Origin: Gemmataceae bacterium
Lineage (GTDB): Bacteria > Planctomycetota > Planctomycetia > Gemmatales > Gemmataceae
Direction: 5' to 3'
DNA length: 64,000 nt
Assembly (NCBI GenBank): GCA_022842245.1
Contig: JALHPZ010000003.1
Location: 1 to 64,000 of the forward strand
Shown here: positions 54,098 through 62,435 of the stretch, in pieces
Layout of the letters: every line of letters begins with the position of its first letter
How positions within the stretch are numbered: the first letter of the stretch is position 1
Position numbers and translations under genes: made by a program
The notes under the pieces: model-generated
The model's input: only the letters and a program-made list of their open reading frames with translations
The model's database searches: none
What the model was told of the DNA's origin: nothing

Positions 54098-55348
54098 TCA
54101 GGCTTTCGGATTCGACAGGCGGCCGAGGAAGAGAATTGCGTTGCTCGGGTTGTGGCGGATAGCGAAGAGGAACGGGTGATCGGCCCGGAAGATTTTCCGT
54201 TGAGCCGGGGCCGGTGCGCTGCGCACCCCCACGGCGACACCCGTCGCGGCGGCCGCCTCGGTGCCTTCTTCATCGACTTCACAATAGGCTTTGTGGACCA
54301 CTTTCGTGATCGCCATCGGGCCTTCCGGCTTGGTCGTCACCATGCCGTCGAAGTTCGCCTTCCTGAAATCGAAGGCATCGGTCATCCCCATGTCCTTGAG
54401 GGTATCGTTGAGGTCGTATTTTGTTTCGAGCTTGAATTTCGGCAGGTGGACTTCCACGTCGGCGGCCGGCTTCAACGCTGCAGCGAGTGCCGTCCACTTC
54501 CCCGCGTCGAACCCATTTTCGATGTCCGCCAAGCCGTCGGTCTTTCGCGGCAGGACAATCGACATCGATGTCTGTGACGAACTGTAGGGCAGTTCGAGGA
54601 ACTGCACGTCGTCTGTCTCGGCCAGCCGCGCCCGCACCTTCGCGAACATCGTCGGCACCGCCGGTTTCGTGCCGTCCGCCAGAAGGAACGGCAACGGCTT
54701 TGTCGCGGCTTTCGGGAACGGCTTATCCCAGTTCGCCTTATAGTAGATCGCGTTCACCAGCACCAGCCGAGTGAGGGCGTCGATCGTTCCTTCGGCGAAG
54801 AGATCCTTGATCTTCTTCATCGTCTGCGTTTCGGTCCAGTCGTTGATCGCCTTCCGCGCCGTCTCGCTCTCCTTGGCGAAGTTCACGTCGCGGATCTCGG
54901 CGAAGTACCGGCCAGTCGCGCGTTCCAGGAATTCCTTCTTCCAGGGGTAGCCCTTCTGGGCGAAAAGGCCGTTGGCGACATGGAGTTGGAACGGGCGGAG
55001 TCGTTTTTGCGGGCCGGCGAGCTGGAACATCAGTTCGCCGAAGAGCGCGTGACCAATCGGATCGGCCGTCGAGCCGGGGCAACGCAACGTCTTCGCGATC
55101 TGAGCGAGCGTGGTCCCCTCCGCGCCGCCAGCGGTCATCGCGAGGGCCGTGCTGATGCTAAACGGCGAGACGAAGACATTCCCCTTCGACGCCCCCAACT
55201 TCGCGTGGAGGTCGAAGGCGAACGGGTTGATCCCGGTCTGGACGCCGAGGTCGTCGGGCCGGCGCTTGGCGAAGAGGTTCAAAGGCACGGCGGCTCCCCC
55301 GGCAAGGGCGGCGGTGGAACGGAGGAAATGGCGGCGGTCGAATGTCAT
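54098..55348 (-). CDS. Tat-exported inhibitory-type serpin
   Basis: A 416-residue serpin. RRHFLRSTAALAGG (5-18) is a twin-arginine leader. Serpin core motifs are FVSPFSISTALAM (59-71), VLVNAIYYKANWDKPF (196-211) and HPFLFAIRH near the end. The reactive loop is complete: hinge residues Glu360-Gly362-Thr363 and Ala365-Ala368 have the short side chains needed for strand insertion, and counting from the hinge puts P1 at Arg376 and P1' at Ser377. This predicts an inhibitor of trypsin-like proteases. Confidence 0.92.
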   Translation of the reverse strand: MTFDRRHFLRSTAALAGGAAVPLNLFAKRRPDDLGVQTGINPFAFDLHAKLGASKGNVFVSPFSISTALAMTAGGAEGTTLAQIAKTLRCPGSTADPIGHALFGELMFQLAGPQKRLRPFQLHVANGLFAQKGYPWKKEFLERATGRYFAEIRDVNFAKESETARKAINDWTETQTMKKIKDLFAEGTIDALTRLVLVNAIYYKANWDKPFPKAATKPLPFLLADGTKPAVPTMFAKVRARLAETDDVQFLELPYSSSQTSMSIVLPRKTDGLADIENGFDAGKWTALAAALKPAADVEVHLPKFKLETKYDLNDTLKDMGMTDAFDFRKANFDGMVTTKPEGPMAITKVVHKAYCEVDEEGTEAAAATGVAVGVRSAPAPAQRKIFRADHPFLFAIRHNPSNAILFLGRLSNPKA

Positions 55349-55444
55349 GGTTCGCTCCTGGTGCGGGTATCGTACACAATAACGACGACGGCCGGGCGAT
55401 GCCGGCCGAGGTGCGTTACGAATCCGTTGCAAGCGAAGTGGAGG

Positions 55445-56323
55445 TTACAAATCCAATGGTGCGACATTCTGATTGAAAAAGCGATCGAGCGATTGCTTGC
55501 GGGCGTCGCCGGTTTTCATGCCTTCGAGGAAGTATTTGAGTCGTTGCTCGGCCTTACCGTGATTGAACGATTCGGGTGAGACCCAGCCCTTCATTTTTTT
55601 CTGGATGCGATCGTCGCCGATCGATTGCGCGGTCTTGATGATCGACTGCAAGTCGCCGCGATCGAAGATGGTGCCGAAACGCTGTTCGGCGTGGTGCGCC
55701 CAAACGCCGGCGAGGTAGTCGGCCTGCAGTTCCAGCCGGATGCCGCCGTTCTCGCCCTCGCGCTTGCGGAACGACTCCACCATCGCGTTGTAGCCAAGGA
55801 GGTTCTGGATGTGGTGGCCGACTTCGTGGGCGATGACGTAGGCTCGCGATGCGTCGCCGCTGTCGCCGCCGAGCTTTGCTTCCAATTCGTTGAAGAAGTC
55901 CGGGTCGAGGAAGACCTTGCGACTGGCCGGGCAGTAGAACGGGCCGACCGCCGACGGCGCGATGCCGCAGCCTTCGCTGTCCACCTGGTTCGCGAACAGC
56001 ACCATGCCCGGCTTTTCGTACGGTTTGCGGTATTCCTGCTGAAAGATGTTGCTCCAAACGGTTTCCGTCATGCCGAGGACGGCTTTCGAGAATCGCAAAT
56101 GGACGTCGTTCGTGGGGGGAGCATTCTGGCGCTGGCCCGCCCCGCCGACCTGGTTGGCGATCCCGCCGGCGATCTGCTTCGCCTTGTTCGGATCGATCCC
56201 CATGAAGTAGGCGAGCGCCACGGCGATGATCGTCACGAGGCCGCCGCCGGCGGCGACGGCCGGCCCGGCGTTCCCGCGACGATCCTCGACGTTCGAGCTT
56301 TCCGCTTTGCCTTCCCAATCCAT
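55445..56323 (-). CDS. Neutral zinc metallopeptidase (YpfJ-type)
   Basis: A 292-residue membrane-anchored metallopeptidase: one helix at about 24-42 and then a zincin domain with HEVGHH at 166-171, YCPASRKVFLDPDFF (about 130-144) and LELQADYLAGVWAHHAE (about 196-212; the Glu/Asp ligand). A typical family length. The upstream DUF2237 gene ends 14 bases before it. Confidence 0.9.
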   Translation of the reverse strand: MDWEGKAESSNVEDRRGNAGPAVAAGGGLVTIIAVALAYFMGIDPNKAKQIAGGIANQVGGAGQRQNAPPTNDVHLRFSKAVLGMTETVWSNIFQQEYRKPYEKPGMVLFANQVDSEGCGIAPSAVGPFYCPASRKVFLDPDFFNELEAKLGGDSGDASRAYVIAHEVGHHIQNLLGYNAMVESFRKREGENGGIRLELQADYLAGVWAHHAEQRFGTIFDRGDLQSIIKTAQSIGDDRIQKKMKGWVSPESFNHGKAEQRLKYFLEGMKTGDARKQSLDRFFNQNVAPLDL

Positions 56324-56336
56324 GATGCAGTTCCCC

Positions 56337-56714
56337 TTAGACGGCTTGCTTGACCGCGAGGCGTTGAAGGTCTTCTAGATCGACGTATTCGAGCGTGGAG
56401 ATGTGTGTGGCTTCGAGCACGACGGGCGCGGCCATGCCGGCCTCGAGCGACTGCTTCCAACGCTCGACGCAGACGCACCAGCGGTCGCCGGGGCGCAAGC
56501 CGGGAAAGCCGTAGGCCGGAAATGGCGTGCTCAGATCGTTGCCGATGGCTCGCTGGTGCGCCAGGAACTCGGCCGTCACCTGCGTGCAGACGAGGTGCAG
56601 GCCGATGTCCTCAGCGCCGGTGTCGCAACAGCCGTTGCGGTAAAAGCCCGTCAAAGGCTTGGTCGAACAGCTTTGCAACGGTCCGCCTAGGACATTCTTC
56701 GCGGTTGGCATCAT
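56337..56714 (-). CDS. DUF2237 protein
   Basis: A 125-residue protein. VLGGPLQSCSTKPLTGFYRNGCCDTG (about 8-33), GLHLVCTQVTAEFLAHQRAIGNDLSTPFP, GLRPGDRWCVCVERWKQSLE are the family pattern. Conserved Cys residues may bind metal. Function unknown. Confidence 0.9.
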   Translation of the reverse strand: MMPTAKNVLGGPLQSCSTKPLTGFYRNGCCDTGAEDIGLHLVCTQVTAEFLAHQRAIGNDLSTPFPAYGFPGLRPGDRWCVCVERWKQSLEAGMAAPVVLEATHISTLEYVDLEDLQRLAVKQAV

Positions 56715-56738
56715 GATCCCCCTCTCGGTAGCGTTATC

Positions 56739-57767
56739 TTAGCCGGGGAGCAAATCCTTGACCGCGTCTTTCTCTTCCAGGAGTTCATTGAGCGTCTTCT
56801 GGAACGCCGCCTGACCGAAGGCGTCGTGGCTCAGGCCCTCGACGATTTTGAAGTTCCCATTGCCGTCGGCGGTGACGGGATAGCCGAAGACGAGGCCCTT
56901 CGGCACGCCGTACTCCCCGTTGGAGACGATGGCGGCGCTGGTCCAGTCGCCTGCGGGGGTGCCGCAGACGCAACTCTTGACGTGGTCGATGGCGCCGTTG
57001 GCGGCGGAGAGGGCGCTGGAGAGGCCGCGCGCCTTGATGATCGCCGCACCGCGGTTCTGGCAGTTCGGCAGGAAGCTCGTTTCCAGCCAGGCGCGATCCG
57101 TGATGACGGACGTGGCCGGCTTCCCGTTGATTTTCGCGTTCGTGAAGTCCACCCATTGCGTGTTGCTGTGGTTGCCCCAGATCGTCACATTTGTGACAAC
57201 TTCGTTTTTGACGCCGGCCTTGACGGCGAGGGCGGAGACGGCGCGATTGTGGTCGAGCCGCGTCATCGCGTGCCAGCGATCGGCGGGGATCTCGCGGCCG
57301 TTCGAATAGGCGACCAGGCAGTTCGTGTTGCACGGGTTGCCGACAATCAGAATGCGTACGTCCGAGGCGGCGTTCTTGGCGAGCGCCTTCCCCTGGCCGA
57401 CGAAGATCCGGCCGTTCAGACCGAGCAGATCCTTGCGTTCCATGCCGGGGCCACGCGGGGCGGCACCCACCAGGAGCGCCCAGTTCACGCCGGCGAACGC
57501 CTTGTTCGCGTCGTCCGTCACCACCACATCCAGCAGCGTGGAGAAGCCACAGTCGAGCAGTTCCATCGCGTTCCCCTCGGCGATGTCGAGGGGCTGGCGC
57601 GCGGTCGGCGACGGCGGCGTCCATCCGTCCTTCTTGGGGATTTCCAGCAGGTGCAGGATGACCTTGGTATCGTCGCCGAAGACTTCGCCCGACGCGAGGC
57701 GCGCGAGCATGGCATAGGAAACGTTGCCGCCAGCGCCGGTCACGGCGACTTTCACGACCTTGGACAT
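56739..57767 (-). CDS. mdh: Malate dehydrogenase (cytosolic-type)
   Basis: A 342-residue NAD-dependent malate dehydrogenase of the type 2 group. VAVTGAGGNVSYAMLARL (7-24) binds NAD, RLDHNRA (about 170-176) holds the Asp of the catalytic pair, and IWGNHSNTQ (about 198-206) the catalytic His. ATG 57767 (MSKVVKVAVTG) is the proper start; the longer frame adds a non-conserved leader. It precedes DUF2237 by 24 bases. Confidence 0.93.
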   Translation of the reverse strand: MSKVVKVAVTGAGGNVSYAMLARLASGEVFGDDTKVILHLLEIPKKDGWTPPSPTARQPLDIAEGNAMELLDCGFSTLLDVVVTDDANKAFAGVNWALLVGAAPRGPGMERKDLLGLNGRIFVGQGKALAKNAASDVRILIVGNPCNTNCLVAYSNGREIPADRWHAMTRLDHNRAVSALAVKAGVKNEVVTNVTIWGNHSNTQWVDFTNAKINGKPATSVITDRAWLETSFLPNCQNRGAAIIKARGLSSALSAANGAIDHVKSCVCGTPAGDWTSAAIVSNGEYGVPKGLVFGYPVTADGNGNFKIVEGLSHDAFGQAAFQKTLNELLEEKDAVKDLLPG

Positions 57768-57880
57768 GGAGAGAACCCCGGGACGATGAGTGAATCTTGG
57801 GGTCAGAGTATGTGTGATGAAGACCGACACAAGGGGCGACGGGGCATGACGCAGCGAAGGGCTGTCACTCCAAGCTCGCG

Positions 57881-57903
57881 GGGCACTCGCGGTGCGAGTG
57901 CCC
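57881..57903 (-). terminator. Hairpin after the DUF1501 gene
   Basis: GGGCACTCGC (57881-57890) pairs perfectly with GCGAGTGCCC (57894-57903) with a 3-base loop. It begins 6 bases beyond the DUF1501 stop. No long T tract follows. Confidence 0.6.
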
Positions 57904-57908
57904 GACTC

Positions 57909-59333
57909 TCAACTCAGGCCGCGGATCGGATCGCCGTGGTAGAGGAAGTGCGGGCGGTTCTCGGCGTCGGACCACGCGGCGGTCTTCGGCAGGCCGAGCG
58001 CATGGTAGATCGTCGCGGCGAAGTTCTCGGGAGTTTGCGGGTCGGTGGCGGGGTAGCCGCCCTTGGCATCGGAGGAACCGATGACACGGCCACCCTTCAC
58101 GCCTCCGCCGGCGAGCCAGAGTGATTGCACGGCCCCCCAGTGGTCCCGGCCCGGCAGCTTGTAGTGGGCCGGCAGCGTCGAGATCTTCGGCGTGCGGCCG
58201 AATTCGCCGGCCATCACGATGAGCGTGGAGTCGAGCAGGCCGCGCTCGCTCAGGTCGTCGAGCAGGGCGCTGAGGGATTTGTCCGTGGGCGGGAAGAGCT
58301 TGTCCTTCAGGTGCGGGAAGGCGTTGCCGTGGGTGTCCCAGGTTTCGTTGTTGCCGAGGTTGACCTGCACGAGACTCACACCCGCCTCGACGAGGCGCGC
58401 CGCCATCAGCAGGCTCCAACCGAAGGCGTTGCGGCCGTAGCGGTCGAGGTCCTTCGGGTTCGCACGGTTCAGGTCGAACGCGGAGCGGACTCGCTGGTTC
58501 GTGAGCAGCGACACGGCGTTGGCTCGGGAGGCGACGATGGCGTCGTCGGCCGACGTTTCGCTATCGAGCGACTTCCGCTGGTCGTCGATCTGTTTCAGGA
58601 TGTTCAGGCGTGAATCGAATCGCGTACCGTCGACGCCTTCGGGCAGGCTCAGGTTCGGCAGCGTGAATGATGTACGCTTCTTGGGCAACGTCCGCTGCTG
58701 GTGGTCGAACTCGTATTCCGGAAACGCGCCGTACGCTCTCGGTTCGAACGCCGACGCTTCGAGGAACCACGGGTCGCGGTGCCGGCCCATCACTCCCGCG
58801 AACTGGCCGGGAATCACGCGGCCGGAATTGTGCACAATCCGGTCCGGCAGCACGATCGCAGGCGGCAAGTTGTTCCGCGGCGGCAGCACCGCTCCGGCGA
58901 TCGCCGCCAGACTTGGATGATCCGACGGCTTCGGCTTGCTCGGGTCGAACCCCACCGGCGCCTTGCTCTGCCCCGTCAGCATGATGTGGTGGCCGAGCGA
59001 ATGATCGTTCGACGGGTGCGTCAGCGATCGCACCAGCGACCACTTGTCGGACCGCGCCGCGAGCATCGGCAGGTGTTCGCAAATGCGGATTCCCGTCGTC
59101 TTCGTCGCGATCGGTTTGAATTCGCCCCGGAAGAGTTCCGGCGCGTCCGGCTTCAGGTCGAAGCTGTCCTGCTGGGCGAGGCCGCCGGACAGGAAGATGT
59201 AGATGACCGACTTCGCCGAATGCCGGGTGTCCGCCCGCAGCGGAGCCAGGTGTTCCAAACCAAGACCCAGCAAGCCGACGGTGCCGGCTTGAATGGCGGT
59301 GCGGCGGCTGACGGAGGGATGCGCGAGCGTCAT
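57909..59333 (-). CDS. DUF1501 protein with Tat-like leader
   Basis: A 474-residue DUF1501 protein. SVSRRTAIQAGTVGLLGLGL (about 7-26) is a twin-arginine-type leader. Family motifs are YIFLSGGLAQQDSFDLKPDAP (about 45-65), THPSNDHSLGHHIMLTG, and MAGEFGRTPKI (about 372-382). ATG 59333 is chosen. Second DUF1501 in this window. Confidence 0.91.
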   Translation of the reverse strand: MTLAHPSVSRRTAIQAGTVGLLGLGLEHLAPLRADTRHSAKSVIYIFLSGGLAQQDSFDLKPDAPELFRGEFKPIATKTTGIRICEHLPMLAARSDKWSLVRSLTHPSNDHSLGHHIMLTGQSKAPVGFDPSKPKPSDHPSLAAIAGAVLPPRNNLPPAIVLPDRIVHNSGRVIPGQFAGVMGRHRDPWFLEASAFEPRAYGAFPEYEFDHQQRTLPKKRTSFTLPNLSLPEGVDGTRFDSRLNILKQIDDQRKSLDSETSADDAIVASRANAVSLLTNQRVRSAFDLNRANPKDLDRYGRNAFGWSLLMAARLVEAGVSLVQVNLGNNETWDTHGNAFPHLKDKLFPPTDKSLSALLDDLSERGLLDSTLIVMAGEFGRTPKISTLPAHYKLPGRDHWGAVQSLWLAGGGVKGGRVIGSSDAKGGYPATDPQTPENFAATIYHALGLPKTAAWSDAENRPHFLYHGDPIRGLS

Positions 59334-59429
59334 CGGCGGGAACCGATCGGGTGGGATGCTTTGAGTATGTCGCGGATCGAATGAAAATGCAACCATGTTT
59401 CGCCGCGACGCGGTGCCTTCGGTGCGCTT

Positions 59430-61550
59430 CTACTTCGCCGCCAACCACTCAACGACTTTCTCCTCGCTCCACTTGTCGGCGGAGCGCGTCAGCTTGCCGG
59501 CGGCGCCGGCATACGCCACGGGAAGGAATTCATCGGCGGAGGCTTCGTTGTGCGCCAGCAGCGCACCGGGTGCGCACAGAGCCTGGAACGACAGGATGCC
59601 GCCGTACTTCACCGCGCCCGGTAGCAGCATCGGGTCGCTAGTCGACTGGATCGCGCTGAAAGTGAACTTGTTCAGATCCGCCGCCGTCTTCGTCACGGCC
59701 TCGCCCGCGAGCGCCTTCGCCAGAACCGCCCACGGGCCGGCTTCGCCCCAGCCCACCAGATGAATCGTCTGCGACTTCGTGATCGTCTTCCCGAACGCGA
59801 TGACCGTCAGCAGGTCGTGAACGCGGTTGGCCAGCAGCGTCCGGTTGTAGCCGAAGGTGTAGCCCGCGAAGCCGGCATCAACCTTGTACGGAATCCTGCT
59901 CGTGTTATTCTCGCCGATGCGCAGCACGTCCGGCGCGACCACCGCGTACCCGGCGTCGGTGAGCGACTTCACGGCCGGAGCGAGCTTGCCGTCCACGAGC
60001 AGGGAACTCTTGCCGGCCGGGTGCGCCCAGACGACGAGCTTCGGACCGGCGGTCTTCGGGTTGAAGACTCCGGCGCACGGCACCGCGTCCGCCTCGTTTT
60101 CCCGGCCGAGAATCGCCCGATGCATCACGAAGCCGTCGTGCTTCGATTCGATCGGTCCCTTGCGGATCGCGATCTTCGCCGGCAGTTCGCTATTCACCAT
60201 CGCCCGCAGGGCCGGACCGACGACGGCGCGGAAGGCTTCGACCGCCTTGGCGTCCTTCCCGGAGCGGAGGGCCTTGATCCATTCCCCGTCCCGCTCGCGG
60301 AGGGCCTGGCGGAGATCGGCGATCTTCTTCTCGTCGGCCGGGCGCGGGTGCTGCTCGTCGAAGACGGCGAGGTCTTTTGGCGGGATCGGCACGTAGGTCG
60401 GTTCTTCGACGGGGCCGTCCTTGCCGAGGAGTTGCTTGGAGAAGAAGGCGTACATGTATTCGCGGGCCTTGCTGTTGTAGTTGTGCCCGTATTCGAGCCA
60501 GGCCTTCGCGTCGACGTTCTCGGCCTTGCCGTAGAGGCCGTAAAGCTTCTTCAGTTCCGGCAGTCCGTAGCCGTCCTGCAGGAACTTCTTGGTCCAGTCG
60601 TCGGCGCAGGACATCGCGAGCGGCTTGGGTGCGAAGATCGCGGCGATCTCGACGTTGCCGGTGTTCACGCGCAGGCCGGAGCAATTCTCGCAGGTGCAGC
60701 CGCCCTGCATCTGTGCGGACACCATGACGGCGGGGAAGGCGCAGGCGGGGCGGTCGTCGAGGGCGCAGAGGATGAACGTCTGGGTGCCGCCGCCGGACGC
60801 GCCAGTGACGCCGATGCGCTTGCGGTCGACGCCGGGCAGGCTTTCGAGGAAATCGAGCGCACGGATGGAATTCCAGGTTTGCAGACCCATCATGTTGTGG
60901 GCGCGGAGTTCGGCGTCGACATCGGCGAATCCGGTGCGGTGTTCGAGGGCAGTGCTGTCGGCGTAGCCGACCATGTCGTAGTGAAAGACGACGAAGCCGA
61001 GCTTGGCGAGGCCGGCGCAACGGGCTTGCAGAGGGTGCTTGGCACCTTCGCGGGTCTTCTCGGCCTTGCTGTCGAGTTGGGCCTGAATCTCCTTGTCGTT
61101 GGCGGTGTGGAATCGCCCGTTGTTCCAGTGGCCGTGCGGCGAGAGGATCGCGGGTCGCGGACCATCGGTCTTGCCAGTCGGTCGGTATAGGTTGCCGGTG
61201 ACGTAGTGCCCGGGCATGCTGGCAAACTGGACCTTTTCAACGGTGTACCCGTCGCGTTCGATGGGGCTGTGGATCACGGGATTGAGCGGTGTGGGGATCG
61301 GCATCGGCCACAGACCGAGAGCGACCTGGATCTGCTCGCGGACAACCTTCTTGCGGGCTTCCCACTCGGCGAGCGTCGCAGGCACCTGGAACGGGAAGTA
61401 ATCGTTCAAGGTTTTCATCGGGTTCAGCCGCGCGTCCTTCGAGTCTTCACCGTCCGCGAGGATGTGCGTTGGTTCGGTCGCGGCGGAGGCCGCGGTGGAG
61501 CCAAGGGCGAAGGCGGCGGAGGTGGCGAGGAACTGGCGGCGGGTGGACAT
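59430..61550 (-). CDS. Exported alpha/beta-hydrolase, acetyl-xylan-esterase type
   Basis: A 706-residue exported protein (Tat-like STRRQFLATSAAFALG at 2-17). A first alpha/beta-hydrolase domain has the nucleophile loop GVTGASGGGTQ (about 228-238) and HYDMVGY; a second, divergent domain occupies the C-terminal third (PKLVVWAHPAGKSSLL, HLVGWGEAGPWA). The first is probably active, and the second resembles a hydrolase without a clear nucleophile. Planctomycete relatives act on carbohydrate esters, which is inference. Confidence 0.82.
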   Translation of the reverse strand: MSTRRQFLATSAAFALGSTAASAATEPTHILADGEDSKDARLNPMKTLNDYFPFQVPATLAEWEARKKVVREQIQVALGLWPMPIPTPLNPVIHSPIERDGYTVEKVQFASMPGHYVTGNLYRPTGKTDGPRPAILSPHGHWNNGRFHTANDKEIQAQLDSKAEKTREGAKHPLQARCAGLAKLGFVVFHYDMVGYADSTALEHRTGFADVDAELRAHNMMGLQTWNSIRALDFLESLPGVDRKRIGVTGASGGGTQTFILCALDDRPACAFPAVMVSAQMQGGCTCENCSGLRVNTGNVEIAAIFAPKPLAMSCADDWTKKFLQDGYGLPELKKLYGLYGKAENVDAKAWLEYGHNYNSKAREYMYAFFSKQLLGKDGPVEEPTYVPIPPKDLAVFDEQHPRPADEKKIADLRQALRERDGEWIKALRSGKDAKAVEAFRAVVGPALRAMVNSELPAKIAIRKGPIESKHDGFVMHRAILGRENEADAVPCAGVFNPKTAGPKLVVWAHPAGKSSLLVDGKLAPAVKSLTDAGYAVVAPDVLRIGENNTSRIPYKVDAGFAGYTFGYNRTLLANRVHDLLTVIAFGKTITKSQTIHLVGWGEAGPWAVLAKALAGEAVTKTAADLNKFTFSAIQSTSDPMLLPGAVKYGGILSFQALCAPGALLAHNEASADEFLPVAYAGAAGKLTRSADKWSEEKVVEWLAAK

Positions 61551-61668
61551 GGAAGGGAACCTCGACGGCGGGAGAGTGTCTGGAAGGGAAGGTATGCGGA
61601 GCCGTGGCATGGGTCAACGAACTTGCTGATGATCTCGCCGCATTGTACGATCCGTGAAGAGGTGTCAC

Positions 61669-61905
61669 ATGGACTCGGACATGATTACTTCCGACCCGGC
61701 CGTCATGCTGGGTAAGCCGGTCGTCGCCGGGACACGAATCACGGTGGAGATGATGCTCCGCAAGCTCGGAGCCGGAGAAAGCATGGAGCAGATTTTGGAT
61801 TCCCACCCACGACTGACTCGGGAGGAGATATTGGCCGCGATTCGTTTTGCCGCTGGGACTTTGGGATCCGAATCCGTTCGGCCGCTGGCGAGACAGTCGG
61901 CATGA
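61669..61905 (+). CDS. DUF433 antitoxin-like protein
   Basis: A 78-residue protein with the DUF433 pattern (ITSDPAVMLGKPVVAGTRITVEMMLRKLGAGESMEQIL, then HPRLTREEILAAIRFA). DUF433 proteins are partners of PIN-like toxins. ATG 61669 (MDSDMITSD) is preferred to 61654. It overlaps the DUF5615 gene by 4 bases (ATGA). Confidence 0.85.
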   Translation: MDSDMITSDPAVMLGKPVVAGTRITVEMMLRKLGAGESMEQILDSHPRLTREEILAAIRFAAGTLGSESVRPLARQSA

Positions 61906-62297
61906 ATCTGATTGCCCATGAGAACATCGACCGCGCCATTGTCGAGCGTTCGCGAACGAACGGTCATGTTGTCATCTCCATCGCGGAATCATCATCCGGT
62001 GTTTCGGACGATCAAGTCCTGTCGATCGCGAATCAAAACAGTGCCATACTTGTGACGGAAGACAAGGACTTCGGCGAACTGGTTTATCGTCGTGGATCGG
62101 CTCATGCTGGGATACTTCTCATTCGGTTGGAGGGCTTGGATAATCCGACGAAAGCCGAAATCGTTTCTCAGGCGATTCGCGATAACGCCGATGATCTGAC
62201 CGGAGCGTTCTCAGTACTGACTCCCGACCGCTTGCGATTGCGCCACTCCGATCCGAACGGCCGCACGGCCACATCCGGCGAGTCGAACCTTTTCTGA
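61902..62297 (+). CDS. DUF5615 PIN-like protein
   Basis: A 131-residue PIN-like protein. AHENIDRAIVERSRTNGHVVISIAE (about 5-29), with the usual Asp after the first strand replaced by His-Glu, and AILVTEDKDFGELVYRRG (about 48-65) are the DUF5615 pattern. Together with DUF433 it makes a VapBC-like module. The last 25 residues are not conserved-looking. Confidence 0.85.
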   Translation: MNLIAHENIDRAIVERSRTNGHVVISIAESSSGVSDDQVLSIANQNSAILVTEDKDFGELVYRRGSAHAGILLIRLEGLDNPTKAEIVSQAIRDNADDLTGAFSVLTPDRLRLRHSDPNGRTATSGESNLF

Positions 62298-62351
62298 TAC
62301 TTTGCGTCCCTTGCCGCTCCGGAGTCCGAACCGGATGATGGAGGTGCCGAG

Positions 62352-62434
62352 GGGCGAGTGGCGGAATGGCAGACGCCGGGGACTTAAAATCCCCTACCAG
62401 CAATGGTGTGCGGGTTCGAGTCCCGCCTCGCCCA
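62352..62434 (+). tRNA. tRNA-Leu (anticodon TAA)
   Basis: Class II tRNA with acceptor GGGCGAG/CTCGCCC, discriminator A, anticodon loop CTTAAAA giving TAA, a variable arm (CTACCAGCAATGGTGTG) and T-loop GGTTCGAGTCC. The MFS gene starts 1 base after its 3' end. Confidence 0.95.
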
Positions 62435-62435
62435 C

